Positions 19,133 through 28,667 of a stretch of 64,000 nucleotides of DNA are shown here, piece after piece. The stretch is from Microbacterium enclense (lineage in GTDB: Bacteria; Actinomycetota; Actinomycetes; Actinomycetales; Microbacteriaceae). The notes under the pieces are model-generated. The model searched no databases and was not told the DNA's origin. It saw nothing but the letters and a program-made list of their open reading frames with translations. Where the stretch lies: positions 62,001 through 126,000 of the forward strand of contig NZ_KQ758468.1 of assembly GCF_001456955.1 (NCBI RefSeq), written 5' to 3'. The number at the start of each line of letters is the position of its first letter. The first letter of the stretch is position 1. The position numbers and the translations under genes are program-made.

Positions 19133-20109
19133 CGCTGTACGTTCTGCGACGGTTCCTGAACTACGCCGTCCTGAGCCTGCTGGCCACCTGCCTCGCCTAC
19201 GTGCTGGGCAGCGCACTGCTGCGTCCCCAGGATCGCTTCTACGGCATGAACCCGCGCCCGCCGGAGGAGTCGATCATCGCCAGCCTCGACGCGCTGGGCG
19301 CCAACCCCGACGTGCCGATCCTCGTGCGCCTGTGGAACTGGCTCGTGAACCTGTTCACGAAGTTCTCGCTCGGCACCACCATCGGCGGTCAGGACGTGAT
19401 GTCCGAGATCGCCGTGCGCGCCGGCACGAGCCTGCGCCTCTTGCTGATCGGCTCGATCCTGGGCGCCATCCTCGGCGTGCTGATCGGCGTGCTCGGTGCC
19501 GTGCGGCAGTACCGCGCGAGCGACCAGATCACGACCTACTCGTCGTACCTCATCTTCGCGACGCCGACCTTCGTCATCGGCGTCCTGCTGATGATCGGCG
19601 CGACGTCTTTCAACAACGTGCTCGGAACGCAGGTCATCCGCTTCACCGGCGAGTACACCGCCGGAATCGACGGGTTCTGGCCGATGCTGGCCGACCGGGC
19701 CGTGCACCTGCTGCTGCCCACCATCGCGCTCGTCCTGGTCAGCGCCGCATCGTTCTCGCGGTACCAGCGCAGCATGATGCTCGACGTGCTCGGCGCCGAC
19801 TACATCCGCACCGCGCGCGCGAAGGGCCTGCCCCGCACGCAGGCGCTCTTCCGCCACGGCGTGCGCATCGCCCTCATCCCGATGTCGACGTTCTTCGCCT
19901 ACAGCTTCGGCACGCTGATCGCCGGATCCGCGATGCTCGAGATCGTCTTCTCGTGGCGCGGCATGGGGCAATTCCAATTGCAAGCGGTGACGCAGCAGGA
20001 CATCAACGCCGTGGCGGGGTCGACATTGTTCGTCGCCATCCTCGTGCTCATTTCTTCGACGCTGTCGGAGATCCTCTACGCCACCCTCGACCCGAGGGTC
20101 CGGAGCTGA
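19129..20109 (+). CDS. ABC transporter permease, DppB/OppB type (operon 2)
   Basis: A 326-residue permease. N-terminal MTLYVLRRFLNYAVLSLLAT and a first membrane segment, a large external loop (about 35-95), then five segments. The coupling loop is RTARAKGLPRTQALFRHGVR. Compared with the operon 1 permease it lacks the PGDP motif after the first segment (LLRPQDRFYGMNPRPPEE instead). No ribosome site of its own; coupled to the 15-codon frame before it. Paralogue of 14791-15720. Confidence 0.9.
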   Translation: MTLYVLRRFLNYAVLSLLATCLAYVLGSALLRPQDRFYGMNPRPPEESIIASLDALGANPDVPILVRLWNWLVNLFTKFSLGTTIGGQDVMSEIAVRAGTSLRLLLIGSILGAILGVLIGVLGAVRQYRASDQITTYSSYLIFATPTFVIGVLLMIGATSFNNVLGTQVIRFTGEYTAGIDGFWPMLADRAVHLLLPTIALVLVSAASFSRYQRSMMLDVLGADYIRTARAKGLPRTQALFRHGVRIALIPMSTFFAYSFGTLIAGSAMLEIVFSWRGMGQFQLQAVTQQDINAVAGSTLFVAILVLISSTLSEILYATLDPRVRS

Positions 20110-20110
20110 C

Positions 20111-21034
20111 ATGACAATGCAAGAAGAGGCTCTCGACGGCACGCTCGTCGCGACCAGCCCCGTCACCCGCGAGCGCAAGCCGCTGTCGCGCGGAGCCCTC
20201 GTCCGGGCGCGCCTCAAGAAGATGCCGCGCTTCTGGGTGGGCGCCGGCATCCTGGTGTTCATCGTGCTGTGGGCCTTCATCGGCCCGCTGCTCTACCCCT
20301 ACGACGCCACGCAGCGAGACTTCCTCAACGTCGGTCTCGGACCGACGCAGCTGCACTGGTTCGGCACCAACGGCATCGGGCAGGACATCTACGCCCAGAC
20401 CCTGGTCGGCCTGCAGAAGTCGCTCATCATCGGTGCCCTCGCCGGTGTCGGCGCCACGCTCATCGCCGCCGCCGTGGGGTCGCTCGCCGGGTATGTCGGC
20501 GGCAAGGTCGACGCCGTCATCGGCTGGATCATCCACCTGCTGCTCGTCATCCCGTCGTTCTTCATCCTCGTGCTGCTGAGCCCGCTGACGCGCGGCCTGT
20601 CGTGGCTGGCCCTGACGTTCTTCCTCGCGGTGTTCAGCTGGATGATCCTGGCGCAGGTCGTGCGCAATCAGACTCGCTCCCTGCGCAACCGCGACTTCGT
20701 GCGCGCCGCGCGGTACATGGGGATGCCGACCCGCAAGATCCTGGCGAAGCACATCATTCCGAACATCGCGTCGCTGCTGATCATCGACGCGACCCTCGGC
20801 ATCGTCGCGGCGATCATGGCCGAGACCTCGCTCAGCTACTTCGGCTTCGGCGTGCAGGCGCCCGACGTGTCGCTGGGCACGCTGCTCTCGGCGGGGACAT
20901 CGGCCGCCGTGACCCGCCCGTGGCTGTTCGTCTATCCCGCCGGCGTGCTGATCGTGCTGCTCCTGGCCATCAGCCTCATCGGCGACGCCCTGCGCGACGC
21001 CATCGACCCCACCTCGGGAGCGAACCGTGACTGA
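20111..21034 (+). CDS. ABC transporter permease, DppC/OppC type (operon 2)
   Basis: A 307-residue permease with a 45-residue cytosolic start and six hydrophobic segments. External motif LHWFGTNGIGQDIYAQTLVG is the family HWFGTDxxGRD element. Coupling loop VRAARYMGMPTRKILAKHII. ATG 20111 begins one base after the previous stop, with GGAG upstream. Its stop lies inside the next gene (GTGACTGA overlap of eight bases). Forms the channel with the 19129 product. Confidence 0.92.
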   Translation: MTMQEEALDGTLVATSPVTRERKPLSRGALVRARLKKMPRFWVGAGILVFIVLWAFIGPLLYPYDATQRDFLNVGLGPTQLHWFGTNGIGQDIYAQTLVGLQKSLIIGALAGVGATLIAAAVGSLAGYVGGKVDAVIGWIIHLLLVIPSFFILVLLSPLTRGLSWLALTFFLAVFSWMILAQVVRNQTRSLRNRDFVRAARYMGMPTRKILAKHIIPNIASLLIIDATLGIVAAIMAETSLSYFGFGVQAPDVSLGTLLSAGTSAAVTRPWLFVYPAGVLIVLLLAISLIGDALRDAIDPTSGANRD

Positions 21035-23219
21035 CACTCGATCCGCCACTCTCCTGTCGTCGACCGGACGCACTCCGCTGCTCTCGGTCCGCGACCTCAG
21101 CGTCACCTTCCCGCAGCGCGAGGGCGGCGACGTCCGCGCCGTGCGGGGCATCTCGTACGACGTGCACGAGGGGGAGTTCCTCGGCATCGTCGGCGAGTCC
21201 GGCTCGGGCAAGAGCGTGTCGTCGCTCGCGGTCATGGGCCTGCTGCCGTCGAACGCCCGCGTCGAGGGCGACATCCTCTACGACGGCCGGTCGCTGCTGT
21301 CGATGAACGACGCGCAGCTGTCGAAGATCCGCGGCGCGGAACTGGCCATGGTCTTCCAGGACCCCCTGTCGGCGCTGACCCCGGTCTACACCGTCGGCGA
21401 GCAGATCTCCGAGGGGCTGCGTCTTCACGACCGCGCTCTGAGCGCGCAGGCCGCTCACGCGCGCAGCGTCGAGTTGCTCAAACTCGTCGGAATCCCGGAT
21501 GCCGAGCGGCGGGCGCGGGCGTACCCGCACGAGTTCTCGGGCGGCATGCGCCAGCGGGCCATGATCGCCATGGCGATCGCCAACGACCCGCGCGTGATCA
21601 TCGCCGACGAGCCCACGACCGCCCTCGACGTCACGATCCAGGCGCAGATCCTCGAGGTGCTCCAGAAGGCCCGCGAGGTCACGGGAGCGGCCGTCGTGCT
21701 GATCACGCACGACCTCGGCGTCGTCGCCGGTCACGCCGACCGCGTCGGCGTCATGTACGCCGGCAAGCTCGTCGAGCGGGGCTCGGTCGATGAGATCTTC
21801 CACGACCCGCACATGCCCTACACCGTGGGACTGCTGCGCTCGGTGCCGAACATGCGCACCGCGGGCTCGCACCGCCTCGTCCCCCTTGAGGGTCGACCGC
21901 CGTCTTTGGCCGCCCTGCCCAAGGGCTGCCCCTTCGCCGCCCGTTGCCCGATCGCGATCGACGCGTGCCGCGAGATCGAGCCCGAGCTCGTGACGCACGG
22001 CGTGTCGTCCGACCACGTCGCCGCCTGCATCCGCGCCGACGAGATCGCCTCCGGCGCCCTCGCCCGGCCCGAGATCTTCCCGCGTCCCGAGGCGCTCGGC
22101 GAGGTGCCGCCGCCGCGGCCCGACGTGACGCCCGCGGTCGAGGTCACCGACCTCACGAAGCACTTCCCGCTCATGAAGGGCGCCGTCTTCCCGCGGCGCA
22201 TCGGCACCGTCCGCGCGGTCGACGGCATCTCGTTCTCCATCCAGCCCGGGCGCACCATGGGCCTGGTGGGGGAGTCCGGCTGCGGCAAGACCACGACGAT
22301 TCTCGAGATCATGGAGATGATCGCCCCTCAGGGCGGCTCGATCCGCATCAACGGCACCGACGTCGCCGGCGTCGGCCGTAAAGAGAAGGCCGCTCTGCGG
22401 CGTGGCATCCAGATCGTCTTCCAAGACCCCATGGGCGCCATCGACCCGCGCCTGCCCGTGGGCGAGGTCATCACCGAACCGCTGCTGGTACAGGGCGTGC
22501 CGCGCGCCGAGCGCGACCGCAAGACGACGGAGCTGCTCGAACTCGTCGGCCTCGACCCGGCGATGGCCGACCGCTACCCGCATGAGTTCTCGGGCGGTCA
22601 GCGTCAGCGCATCGGCATCGCCCGGGCGCTGGCGACCGATCCCGCCGTCGTCATCCTCGACGAGCCGGTCTCGGCCCTCGACGTGTCGATCCAGGCCGGT
22701 GTCATCAACCTGCTCGAAGACCTCAAAGAACGCCTCGGGCTGTCGTTCCTCTTCGTCGCGCACGACCTGGCCGTCGTGCGCCAGATCGCCGACGACGTCT
22801 CGGTCATGTACCTCGGACGCATCGTCGAGCAGGGTCCGGTCGACGCGGTGTTCGACGACCCCCGGCATCCGTACACCAAGGCGCTCATCTCGGCCGCGCC
22901 CATCCCCGACCCGCGCATCGAACGGGGGCGCACCCGCATCCTGCTCGACGGCGACCTGCCGAGCCCCACGCAGGAGATCTCGGGATGCCGCTTCCGCACG
23001 CGGTGCCCGTTGTACCGCCTGCTGCCCGACGCCGACCGGCGCCGGTGCGACTCCGACGACCCGGGGCTGCGCCTGCAAGCGCACTCGCGGGTGGCGTGTC
23101 ACTACGCCGAACGGTCCGACCTCGTCTTCGAGACGGCGACGGCCGCATCTCCCCGAACGTCCCCGACCGACGGCACCACGTCGCCGGGGGCCCTCACCGA
23201 TCACCAACGAGAGGAATGA
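21027..23219 (+). CDS. Fused double ATPase of peptide ABC transporter (operon 2)
   Basis: A 730-residue fusion of DppD-like and DppF-like ATPases. Domain 1: Walker A GESGSGKS at about 56, signature FSGGMRQR, Walker B IIADEPTTALD, followed by the oligopeptide C-terminal element with cysteines (CPFAARCP, DACREIEPEL, VAAC). Domain 2: Walker A GESGCGKTTT at about 415, signature FSGGQRQR, Walker B VILDEPVSALD, followed by a second cysteine element (CRFRTRCPLYRLLPDADRRR). The cysteine clusters are found in many Opp/Dpp ATPases and may bind an Fe-S centre. Much longer than its operon 1 paralogue because both tails are kept. Confidence 0.93.
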   Translation: MTDTRSATLLSSTGRTPLLSVRDLSVTFPQREGGDVRAVRGISYDVHEGEFLGIVGESGSGKSVSSLAVMGLLPSNARVEGDILYDGRSLLSMNDAQLSKIRGAELAMVFQDPLSALTPVYTVGEQISEGLRLHDRALSAQAAHARSVELLKLVGIPDAERRARAYPHEFSGGMRQRAMIAMAIANDPRVIIADEPTTALDVTIQAQILEVLQKAREVTGAAVVLITHDLGVVAGHADRVGVMYAGKLVERGSVDEIFHDPHMPYTVGLLRSVPNMRTAGSHRLVPLEGRPPSLAALPKGCPFAARCPIAIDACREIEPELVTHGVSSDHVAACIRADEIASGALARPEIFPRPEALGEVPPPRPDVTPAVEVTDLTKHFPLMKGAVFPRRIGTVRAVDGISFSIQPGRTMGLVGESGCGKTTTILEIMEMIAPQGGSIRINGTDVAGVGRKEKAALRRGIQIVFQDPMGAIDPRLPVGEVITEPLLVQGVPRAERDRKTTELLELVGLDPAMADRYPHEFSGGQRQRIGIARALATDPAVVILDEPVSALDVSIQAGVINLLEDLKERLGLSFLFVAHDLAVVRQIADDVSVMYLGRIVEQGPVDAVFDDPRHPYTKALISAAPIPDPRIERGRTRILLDGDLPSPTQEISGCRFRTRCPLYRLLPDADRRRCDSDDPGLRLQAHSRVACHYAERSDLVFETATAASPRTSPTDGTTSPGALTDHQREE

Positions 23220-23223
23220 TCAC

Positions 23224-24900
23224 ATGATCCGTAAAGCGAAGGGTCTCAGCGCGCTCGCGTTGCTGGGTGCCGCCGCCCTGGCGATCGCCGGCTGCGCACC
23301 GGGCAACACCGCAGCCCCCTCGGCCAACCCCGAGGATCAGAACTCCCTGCCCTCGACCGCGTGGCAGCGCGCCGACGCGGCCGACGTGCAGGACGGGGGC
23401 AGCCTGACGCTCGCCGTCGACTCCCTCCCGGTCAACTGGAACAACTTCCACATCGACGGCAACGAGGCCAACACCAACGACATCGTCGCGGCGATGCAGG
23501 GTGGGCCCATCAAGATCGACGAGTCCGGCAAGCCCGTCGTCGACGAGAACTATGCCTCCTCGGTCGAGCTGACCAACGAGAGCCCCCAGACCGTCGAGAT
23601 CAAGCTGAACCCGGATGCCAAGTGGGAGGACGGCACGCCCATCACGGTGGCCGACTACCAGGCGACCTGGAAGGCCAACAACGGCACCAACCCCGACTAC
23701 GTCGTCATCTCGACCACCGGGTGGGACCAGATCGCCTCCGTGGAGCAGGGTGAGAACGAGTTCGACGTCGTCATCACCTTCTCGTCGGTGTACGCCGACT
23801 GGCAGGGCCTGCTCAGCCAGATCCTGCCCGCCAGTGTGGGCAACGACCCGACGACCTTCAACACGGCCTACCTCACGAAGGCCCTGCCCTCGTCCGGGCC
23901 GTTCAAGCTCGCCTCGCTCGACAGCACCGCGGGCATCGCCACGCTCGATCGCAACCCGAACTGGTGGGGTGCGACCCCCAAGCTCGAGACCGTCGTCTTC
24001 CGCGCCGTGAGCCAGGACCAGCAGGGAACGTCGTTCAGCAACGGCGAGATCGACGCCCTGAACATCTCGGCCAACGCCGACCTGTACCAGACGGCGCAGA
24101 ACGTCGCGGGCGCGCAGATCCAGGCATCCAACGGTCTGACCTGGACGCACATCACCATGCGCGCCTCGGACGGCCCGCTCGCCGACGTCAACGTCCGCAA
24201 GGCCGTGGCATCCATCGTGAACCGCGAACAGATCGCCAACACGGCGAACTCGCCCGTGGGCGTGCCCGCCATCACGCAGGGCAGCTACGTCTTCATGCCC
24301 GGTCAGGACGGCTACACCGACGAGGCGCTGCCCTACGACGTCGACGCGGGAGCGCAGTACCTCGAGGACGCCGGCTACACCAAGGACGGCGACTCCTGGG
24401 TGAAGGACGGAACGCCGCTGACGCTGACCGTGACCGTCCCCGCCGACACCGCGACGAACGTGCAGCGTGCCGAGCAGATCCAGGCCGACCTCGGCGAGGC
24501 GGGCATCCCCGTCGAGCTGACCGCCGTGCCCGTGGGCGGGTACTTCAGCGAGTACGTCATCCCCGGTGACTTCCAGATGGTGACCTTCTCGTGGCGCGGT
24601 ACGGCCTACCCGATCTCGTCGAGCGAGTCGCTGTTCTCGCCCGTCGACTCGGCGCAGAACTACACCGGCATCACCGACGACCGCCTCGCCGGTCTCTGGG
24701 AAGAGGCCAACACCGAGCTCGACCCCGAGGCGCGCCTGCAGACCGCCGAGGAGATCGACAAGGTGCTGTGGGAGTACGTGCCGATCATCCCGATCGCACC
24801 CCTGCCCGAGGTCTACGCCGTGTCCGAGGGTTTGGTGAACTGGGGCGCGCGCCAGTTCGAGACCATCGACTGGACGATCGTGGGCTTCGCCAACGCGTAA
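23224..24900 (+). CDS. Oligopeptide-type ABC transporter binding lipoprotein (operon 2)
   Basis: A 558-residue protein with signal sequence and lipobox IAGC, family 5 binding domain (GGSLTLAVDSLPVNWNNFHI, WEDGTPITVADYQATWKANN). ATG 23224 has GAGAGGAA upstream. Placed last in operon 2, whereas in operon 1 the binding protein comes first, so the two operons differ in order although the parts are paralogous. Ends in front of a strong terminator. Confidence 0.92.
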   Translation: MIRKAKGLSALALLGAAALAIAGCAPGNTAAPSANPEDQNSLPSTAWQRADAADVQDGGSLTLAVDSLPVNWNNFHIDGNEANTNDIVAAMQGGPIKIDESGKPVVDENYASSVELTNESPQTVEIKLNPDAKWEDGTPITVADYQATWKANNGTNPDYVVISTTGWDQIASVEQGENEFDVVITFSSVYADWQGLLSQILPASVGNDPTTFNTAYLTKALPSSGPFKLASLDSTAGIATLDRNPNWWGATPKLETVVFRAVSQDQQGTSFSNGEIDALNISANADLYQTAQNVAGAQIQASNGLTWTHITMRASDGPLADVNVRKAVASIVNREQIANTANSPVGVPAITQGSYVFMPGQDGYTDEALPYDVDAGAQYLEDAGYTKDGDSWVKDGTPLTLTVTVPADTATNVQRAEQIQADLGEAGIPVELTAVPVGGYFSEYVIPGDFQMVTFSWRGTAYPISSSESLFSPVDSAQNYTGITDDRLAGLWEEANTELDPEARLQTAEEIDKVLWEYVPIIPIAPLPEVYAVSEGLVNWGARQFETIDWTIVGFANA

Positions 24901-24916
24901 GCCCGGACGCACGAGG

Positions 24917-24949
24917 AAGGGGCGGGATCCTGCGGGATCCCGCCCCTTT
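24917..24949 (+). terminator. Intrinsic terminator of ABC operon 2
   Basis: A perfect 14-base stem, AAGGGGCGGGATCC (24917-24930) with GGATCCCGCCCCTT (24935-24948), four-base loop, followed by TTC. 16 bases after the stop codon. Confidence 0.9.
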
Positions 24950-25005
24950 CGCGTGCCCGGGCCGTTCCTGAGCGTCCCCTGCCCGGGAGCGGCGCGGGCG
25001 CCCGG

Positions 25006-25011
25006 TAGACT
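25006..25011 (+). promoter_or_regulatory. -10 box TAGACT of typA
   Basis: TAGACT lies 49 bases before ATG 25061, giving a leader of roughly 42 bases with a GGAG ribosome site (CCTGGAGACCC). Confidence 0.45.
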
Positions 25012-25060
25012 GGGTCAGCCCGATTCCGGGCGCCACCCCGAATTTTCCTGGAGACCCTCC

Positions 25061-26974
25061 ATGGCGCACGCCCTTCGTCCTGACCTCCGTAACGTCGCGA
25101 TCGTCGCGCACGTCGACCACGGCAAGACGACTCTCGTCGACGCCATGCTCCGCCAGACCGGCTCGTTCGGCGACCACGCGCACGTCGAGGAGCGCGCGAT
25201 GGACTCCAACGACCTCGAGCGCGAGAAGGGCATCACGATCCTCGCCAAGAACACGGCGATCGAGTACAACGGTGCCCACACCGACGTGCCCGTCACGATC
25301 AACGTGATCGACACCCCCGGCCACGCCGACTTCGGTGGCGAGGTCGAGCGCGGGCTGTCGATGGTCGACGGCGTCGTGCTGCTCGTCGACGCGTCTGAGG
25401 GCCCGCTGCCCCAGACCCGCTTCGTGCTGCGCAAGGCCCTCGAGGCGAAGCTCCCCGTCATCCTGCTCGTCAACAAGACCGACCGCCCCGACGCCCGCAT
25501 CGCCGAGGTCGAAGAAGAGGCGCACGACCTGCTGCTGGGTCTGGCGTCCGATCTCGTCGACGACGTGCCCGACCTCGACGTCGACGCCCTGCTCGACGTG
25601 CCGGTGGTCTACGCCTCGGGTCGTGCGGGCGCGGCATCCCTCAACCGTCCCGCCAACGGCGCGCTGCCCGACAACGACGACCTCGAGCCGCTCTTCGGCG
25701 CGATCCTCGAGCACGTCCCGGCTCCGGCCTACGACGACGAGGCGCCGCTGCAGGCGTGGGTCACCAACCTCGACTCCTCGCCGTTCCTCGGCCGCCTCGC
25801 GCTGCTGCGGGTGTTCAACGGCACCCTGAAGAAGGGCCAGACCGTGGCCTGGGTCCGTGCCGATGGCACCACCAGCAACGCCCGCGTGACCGAGCTGCTC
25901 AAGACCCGCGCGCTCGAGCGCTTCCCCGCCGAAGACGCCGGCCCCGGCGACATCGTCGCCATCGCCGGTTTCCCCGACATCACGATCGGTGAGACCATCG
26001 CCGACCCCGAAGACGTGCGTGCGCTCCCGGCCATCACGGTCGACGACCCCGCGATCTCGATGACGATCGGCACCAACACCTCGCCGCTCATGGGCAAGGT
26101 GAAGGGCCACAAGCTCACAGCCCGCATGGTGAAGGACCGCCTCGACCGCGAGCTCATCGGCAACGTCTCGCTGAAGGTCGTCGACATCGGACGCCCGGAT
26201 GCCTGGGAGGTCCAGGGCCGCGGTGAGCTCGCGCTCGCGATCCTCGTCGAGAACATGCGCCGCGAGGGCTTCGAACTCACCGTCGGCAAGCCCCAGGTGG
26301 TCACCAAGCGCGGCGACGACGGCAAGCTCAAGGAGCCCTTCGAGCACCTGACCATCGACGCTCCCGAAGAGCACCTCGGCGCGATCACGCAGCTCATGGC
26401 CGCTCGCAAGGGCCGCATGGACAACATGACCAACCACGGCACCGGCTGGGTGCGCATGGAGTTCGTCGTGCCTTCCCGCGGCCTCATCGGCTTCCGCAGC
26501 GAGTTCCTCACGATCACGCGCGGCACCGGCATCGCCAACGCCATCTCGCACGGCTACGACGACTGGGCGGGCTCGATCACGACCCGCCAGAACGGCTCGA
26601 TCGTCGCCGACCGCATGGGCGTCGTCACCCCGTTCGCCATGATCGCCCTGCAGGAGCGCATGAGCTTCTTCGTGCAGCCGACCGAAGAGGTCTACGAGGG
26701 CATGGTCATCGGCGAGAACTCGCGCGCCGACGACATGGACGTCAACATCACCAAGGAGAAGAAGCTCACGAACATGCGTTCGTCGACCTCCGACTCCTTC
26801 GAGTCGATGACGCCCCCGCGCGTGCTCACGCTCGAGGAGTCGCTCGAGTTCGCCCGCGACGACGAATGCGTCGAGGTCACGCCCGAGAAGGTGCGCATCC
26901 GCAAGGTCGTGCTCGACGCGACCGAGCGCGGCCGCGCCGCCTCGCGCCTGAAGCGTCAGGATGCCAACGCGTAA
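25061..26974 (+). CDS. typA: Translational GTPase TypA/BipA
   Basis: Ribosome-associated GTPase of the EF-G family, linked to stress and to 50S assembly in other bacteria. It has 637 residues, normal for the family. GTPase motifs: [15 protein letters not shown] (about 15-29), [10 protein letters not shown] (switch I), [14 protein letters not shown] (switch II), and NKTDRPDAR (base recognition). Then the beta-barrel domain, two EF-G-like domains and the TypA-specific C-terminus ([18 protein letters not shown] and TPEKVRIRK). ATG 25061 follows GGAG; the frame is open further upstream but without conserved residues. Confidence 0.97.
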   Translation: MAHALRPDLRNVAIVAHVDHGKTTLVDAMLRQTGSFGDHAHVEERAMDSNDLEREKGITILAKNTAIEYNGAHTDVPVTINVIDTPGHADFGGEVERGLSMVDGVVLLVDASEGPLPQTRFVLRKALEAKLPVILLVNKTDRPDARIAEVEEEAHDLLLGLASDLVDDVPDLDVDALLDVPVVYASGRAGAASLNRPANGALPDNDDLEPLFGAILEHVPAPAYDDEAPLQAWVTNLDSSPFLGRLALLRVFNGTLKKGQTVAWVRADGTTSNARVTELLKTRALERFPAEDAGPGDIVAIAGFPDITIGETIADPEDVRALPAITVDDPAISMTIGTNTSPLMGKVKGHKLTARMVKDRLDRELIGNVSLKVVDIGRPDAWEVQGRGELALAILVENMRREGFELTVGKPQVVTKRGDDGKLKEPFEHLTIDAPEEHLGAITQLMAARKGRMDNMTNHGTGWVRMEFVVPSRGLIGFRSEFLTITRGTGIANAISHGYDDWAGSITTRQNGSIVADRMGVVTPFAMIALQERMSFFVQPTEEVYEGMVIGENSRADDMDVNITKEKKLTNMRSSTSDSFESMTPPRVLTLEESLEFARDDECVEVTPEKVRIRKVVLDATERGRAASRLKRQDANA

Positions 26975-26988
26975 GCGTTACCGCCTGT

Positions 26989-27024
26989 AACGGCCCCGTC
27001 GAGCCCACGCTCGGCGGGGCCGTT
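26989..27024 (+). terminator. Terminator after typA
   Basis: AACGGCCCCG (26989-26998) pairs with CGGGGCCGTT (27015-27024), and an inner GAGC/GCTC pair extends the stem. 14 bases after the stop. Confidence 0.8.
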
Positions 27025-27091
27025 CCGCGTTCCCGCCGCGCGCGGTGGCCGGCCCGTCGGAGCCCCCCGCCGCGGCGGTGACTGCGCGCGA

Positions 27092-27391
27092 GGTGGCTGA
27101 GCCTGTCGAAGCCACCGGTCCCGGCGGTGAACCAGGGACCTCCGCGCGGGAGGTGGCTGAGCCTGTCGAAGCCACCGGTCCCGGCGGCGACCCAGGGACC
27201 TCCGCGCGCGAGGTGGCTGAGCCTGTCGAAGCCCCCGGTCCCTTCGGCGGAAGTCACGGGTCCCTGCGCGCAGCCCGCCCCAGGCAGCTGAGCCCGCTGA
27301 AGCCACCGGTCGTCGCGTCTAGGTCAGGGTGCCGTGGCGCAGGTGGCTGAGCCTGTCGAAGCCACCGGTCCCTTCGACAAGCTCAGGGACC
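27092..27391. repeat. Array of 25-base palindromic elements between convergent genes
   Basis: Full elements (arms GGTGGCT/AGCCACC around core GAGCCTGTCGA) lie at 27092-27116, 27152-27176 and 27342-27366, with a mutated right arm at 27212-27236 and a decayed copy at 27283-27307. An inverted element with other arms (GGTCCCT/AGGGACC, core GAGCTTGTCGA on the minus strand) lies at 27367-27391. The first three copies are spaced exactly 60 bases apart, so they arose by tandem duplication. With the typA terminator this accounts for the 445-base gap 26975-27419. Confidence 0.95.
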
Positions 27392-27419
27392 TCCGCTCAG
27401 CCGGTCGGGTGACGCGACT

Positions 27420-27788
27420 TCAGCCCTTCGCGACGGTGGCGGGTGCCGGCTCCCGCAGCACCTTCGCGAGCGGTCGCCCCTTCGCCAGCTCGTCGACGAG
27501 CTTGTCGAGCACGCGGATGCGGTACATCAGCGGTTCCTCGATGTTCTCGACCCGGATACCGCACACCACCCCGGTCACCAGACTGACGTTCGGGTTCAGC
27601 GTCGCCGCGTCGAAGAAATCGCGAAAGGTGGAGGTGCCCTCGGCGTGCGCGGCGAGCGTCGCGTCGTCGAAGCCGGTGAGCCAGCGGATGGCGGCATCCA
27701 GTTCGTCCTTCGTGCGCCCCTTGCGCTCCACCTTGGCGAGGTACAGCGGGTAGACCGACGAGAAGGGCATGTCGAAGACGCGGGACAT
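27420..27788 (-). CDS. DUF2200-family protein
   Basis: A 122-residue soluble protein resembling DUF2200, with RVFDMPFSSVYPLYLAKVER at the N-terminus, KGRTKDELDAAIRWLTGFD, and the central block FRDFFDAATLNPNVSLVTGV. The family is widespread, small and uncharacterised; some members appear near DNA-binding or restriction genes, but not here. ATG 27788 was chosen because a TATCGT box lies seven bases upstream and the family starts near this residue. It stands alone. Confidence 0.75.
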   Translation of the reverse strand: MSRVFDMPFSSVYPLYLAKVERKGRTKDELDAAIRWLTGFDDATLAAHAEGTSTFRDFFDAATLNPNVSLVTGVVCGIRVENIEEPLMYRIRVLDKLVDELAKGRPLAKVLREPAPATVAKG

Positions 27789-27795
27789 GCTCCGC

Positions 27796-27801
27796 ACGAT
27801 A
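27796..27801 (-). promoter_or_regulatory. -10 box TATCGT of the DUF2200 gene
   Basis: Minus strand, seven bases before ATG 27788. The spacer GCGGAGC could instead act as a ribosome site, so leaderless transcription is not certain. Confidence 0.4.
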
Positions 27802-28050
27802 GTCGGCCCTCGAGGCCGCGTCGATACGGGCCTCGCCGGCGGCAGCGTGCACGACTCCTGCAGATTCGTCGCGCGGTGCGCAAGACGCGGGCATGGCGAC
27901 ACCTCTGCACGAGCTGTGCACCGTGCACCGGACACATCGCACGGGTTCTAGGACCAGAGCAGCGCCCGGCCCGTTCGTCGAGGCCGTCTGCTGACGTTTC
28001 TCCCGCGTCGTGTCCGAGCGCCGCGGACCGGCGGGAAATCCCGCCGGCCG

Positions 28051-28602
28051 TCAGTGCGACTCGACCACGCACACCGCGCTCATGCCGGCTGTGAGTGCCT
28101 CGAAGACGTGCGGCGCGTCGCCGGGATACGACAGGTAGTCGCCGGGGGACAGCTCGTACGGGTCGTCGGCCGGGCCGACCCGGCCGCGACCCGTGACCAT
28201 CACGAGGTGCTCGACCGTGCCGCGCGGGTGGGGGTCCGACAGCCGTGGCGAGCCCGGCTCGGCGCTCAGCAGGTAGATGTCGCGCCGTGCGTGCGGCGGG
28301 CTCGCCGACAGCAGCACGGCGAGATAGTCGGATGCCGACGACGGCACCGCCGTGGCGGCCTCGCCCGCGCGGATCAGGGTGGGGGAGCGCACACCCTCAT
28401 CGACCAGGACAGCGAACGGGATCTCCAGCGCGCTCGCCAGAGCCCAGAGCGTTTCCACGCTCGGGTTGCCGCCACCGTTCTCGAGCTGGGAGACGGTCGC
28501 CTTGGCAACTCCGGCTCTCCGCGCGAGTTCCGAGACGCTGAGATCGCGGCGCTCGCGTTCGCGCCGGAGGGTCGCGGCGATCCGATCTCCGAGGTCCGTC
28601 AT
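28051..28602 (-). CDS. XRE-family regulator with cupin domain
   Basis: A 183-residue transcription factor. Helix-turn-helix at about 8-62 (LSVSELARRAGVAKATVSQL, NPSVETLWALASALEIPF), then a cupin domain at about 105-180 (GTVEHLVMVTGRGRVG, LSPGDYLSYPGDAPHVFEAL). The type commonly controls a neighbouring transporter or metabolic gene and binds a small ligand in the cupin. It is divergent from azlCD and the gap between them has repeated GTTCG half sites, so it probably represses both. ATG 28602 fits a CATAAT box six bases upstream. Confidence 0.88.
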   Translation of the reverse strand: MTDLGDRIAATLRRERERRDLSVSELARRAGVAKATVSQLENGGGNPSVETLWALASALEIPFAVLVDEGVRSPTLIRAGEAATAVPSSASDYLAVLLSASPPHARRDIYLLSAEPGSPRLSDPHPRGTVEHLVMVTGRGRVGPADDPYELSPGDYLSYPGDAPHVFEALTAGMSAVCVVESH

Positions 28603-28608
28603 GCGTTC

Positions 28609-28614
28609 ATTATG
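28609..28614 (-). promoter_or_regulatory. -10 box CATAAT of the XRE-cupin gene
   Basis: Minus strand, six bases before ATG 28602; only one base differs from TATAAT. Confidence 0.5.
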
Positions 28615-28619
28615 CTCAC

Positions 28620-28641
28620 CGTTCGTTCGACTTGACGAACG
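28620..28641. promoter_or_regulatory. Candidate operator A in the XRE/azlC gap
   Basis: Perfect seven-base arms CGTTCGT (28620-28626) and ACGAACG (28635-28641) with an eight-base spacer, just upstream of the CATAAT box. Likely site of the XRE-cupin regulator. Confidence 0.6.
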
Positions 28642-28667
28642 CCCCACAGTCGTTCACGATGATGACC

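Noticed and set aside
26975..27419. Small protein-coding genes in the repeat array
   Set aside because: Open frames on both strands simply read through the tandem repeats ([13 protein letters not shown] type) and have no ribosome site.
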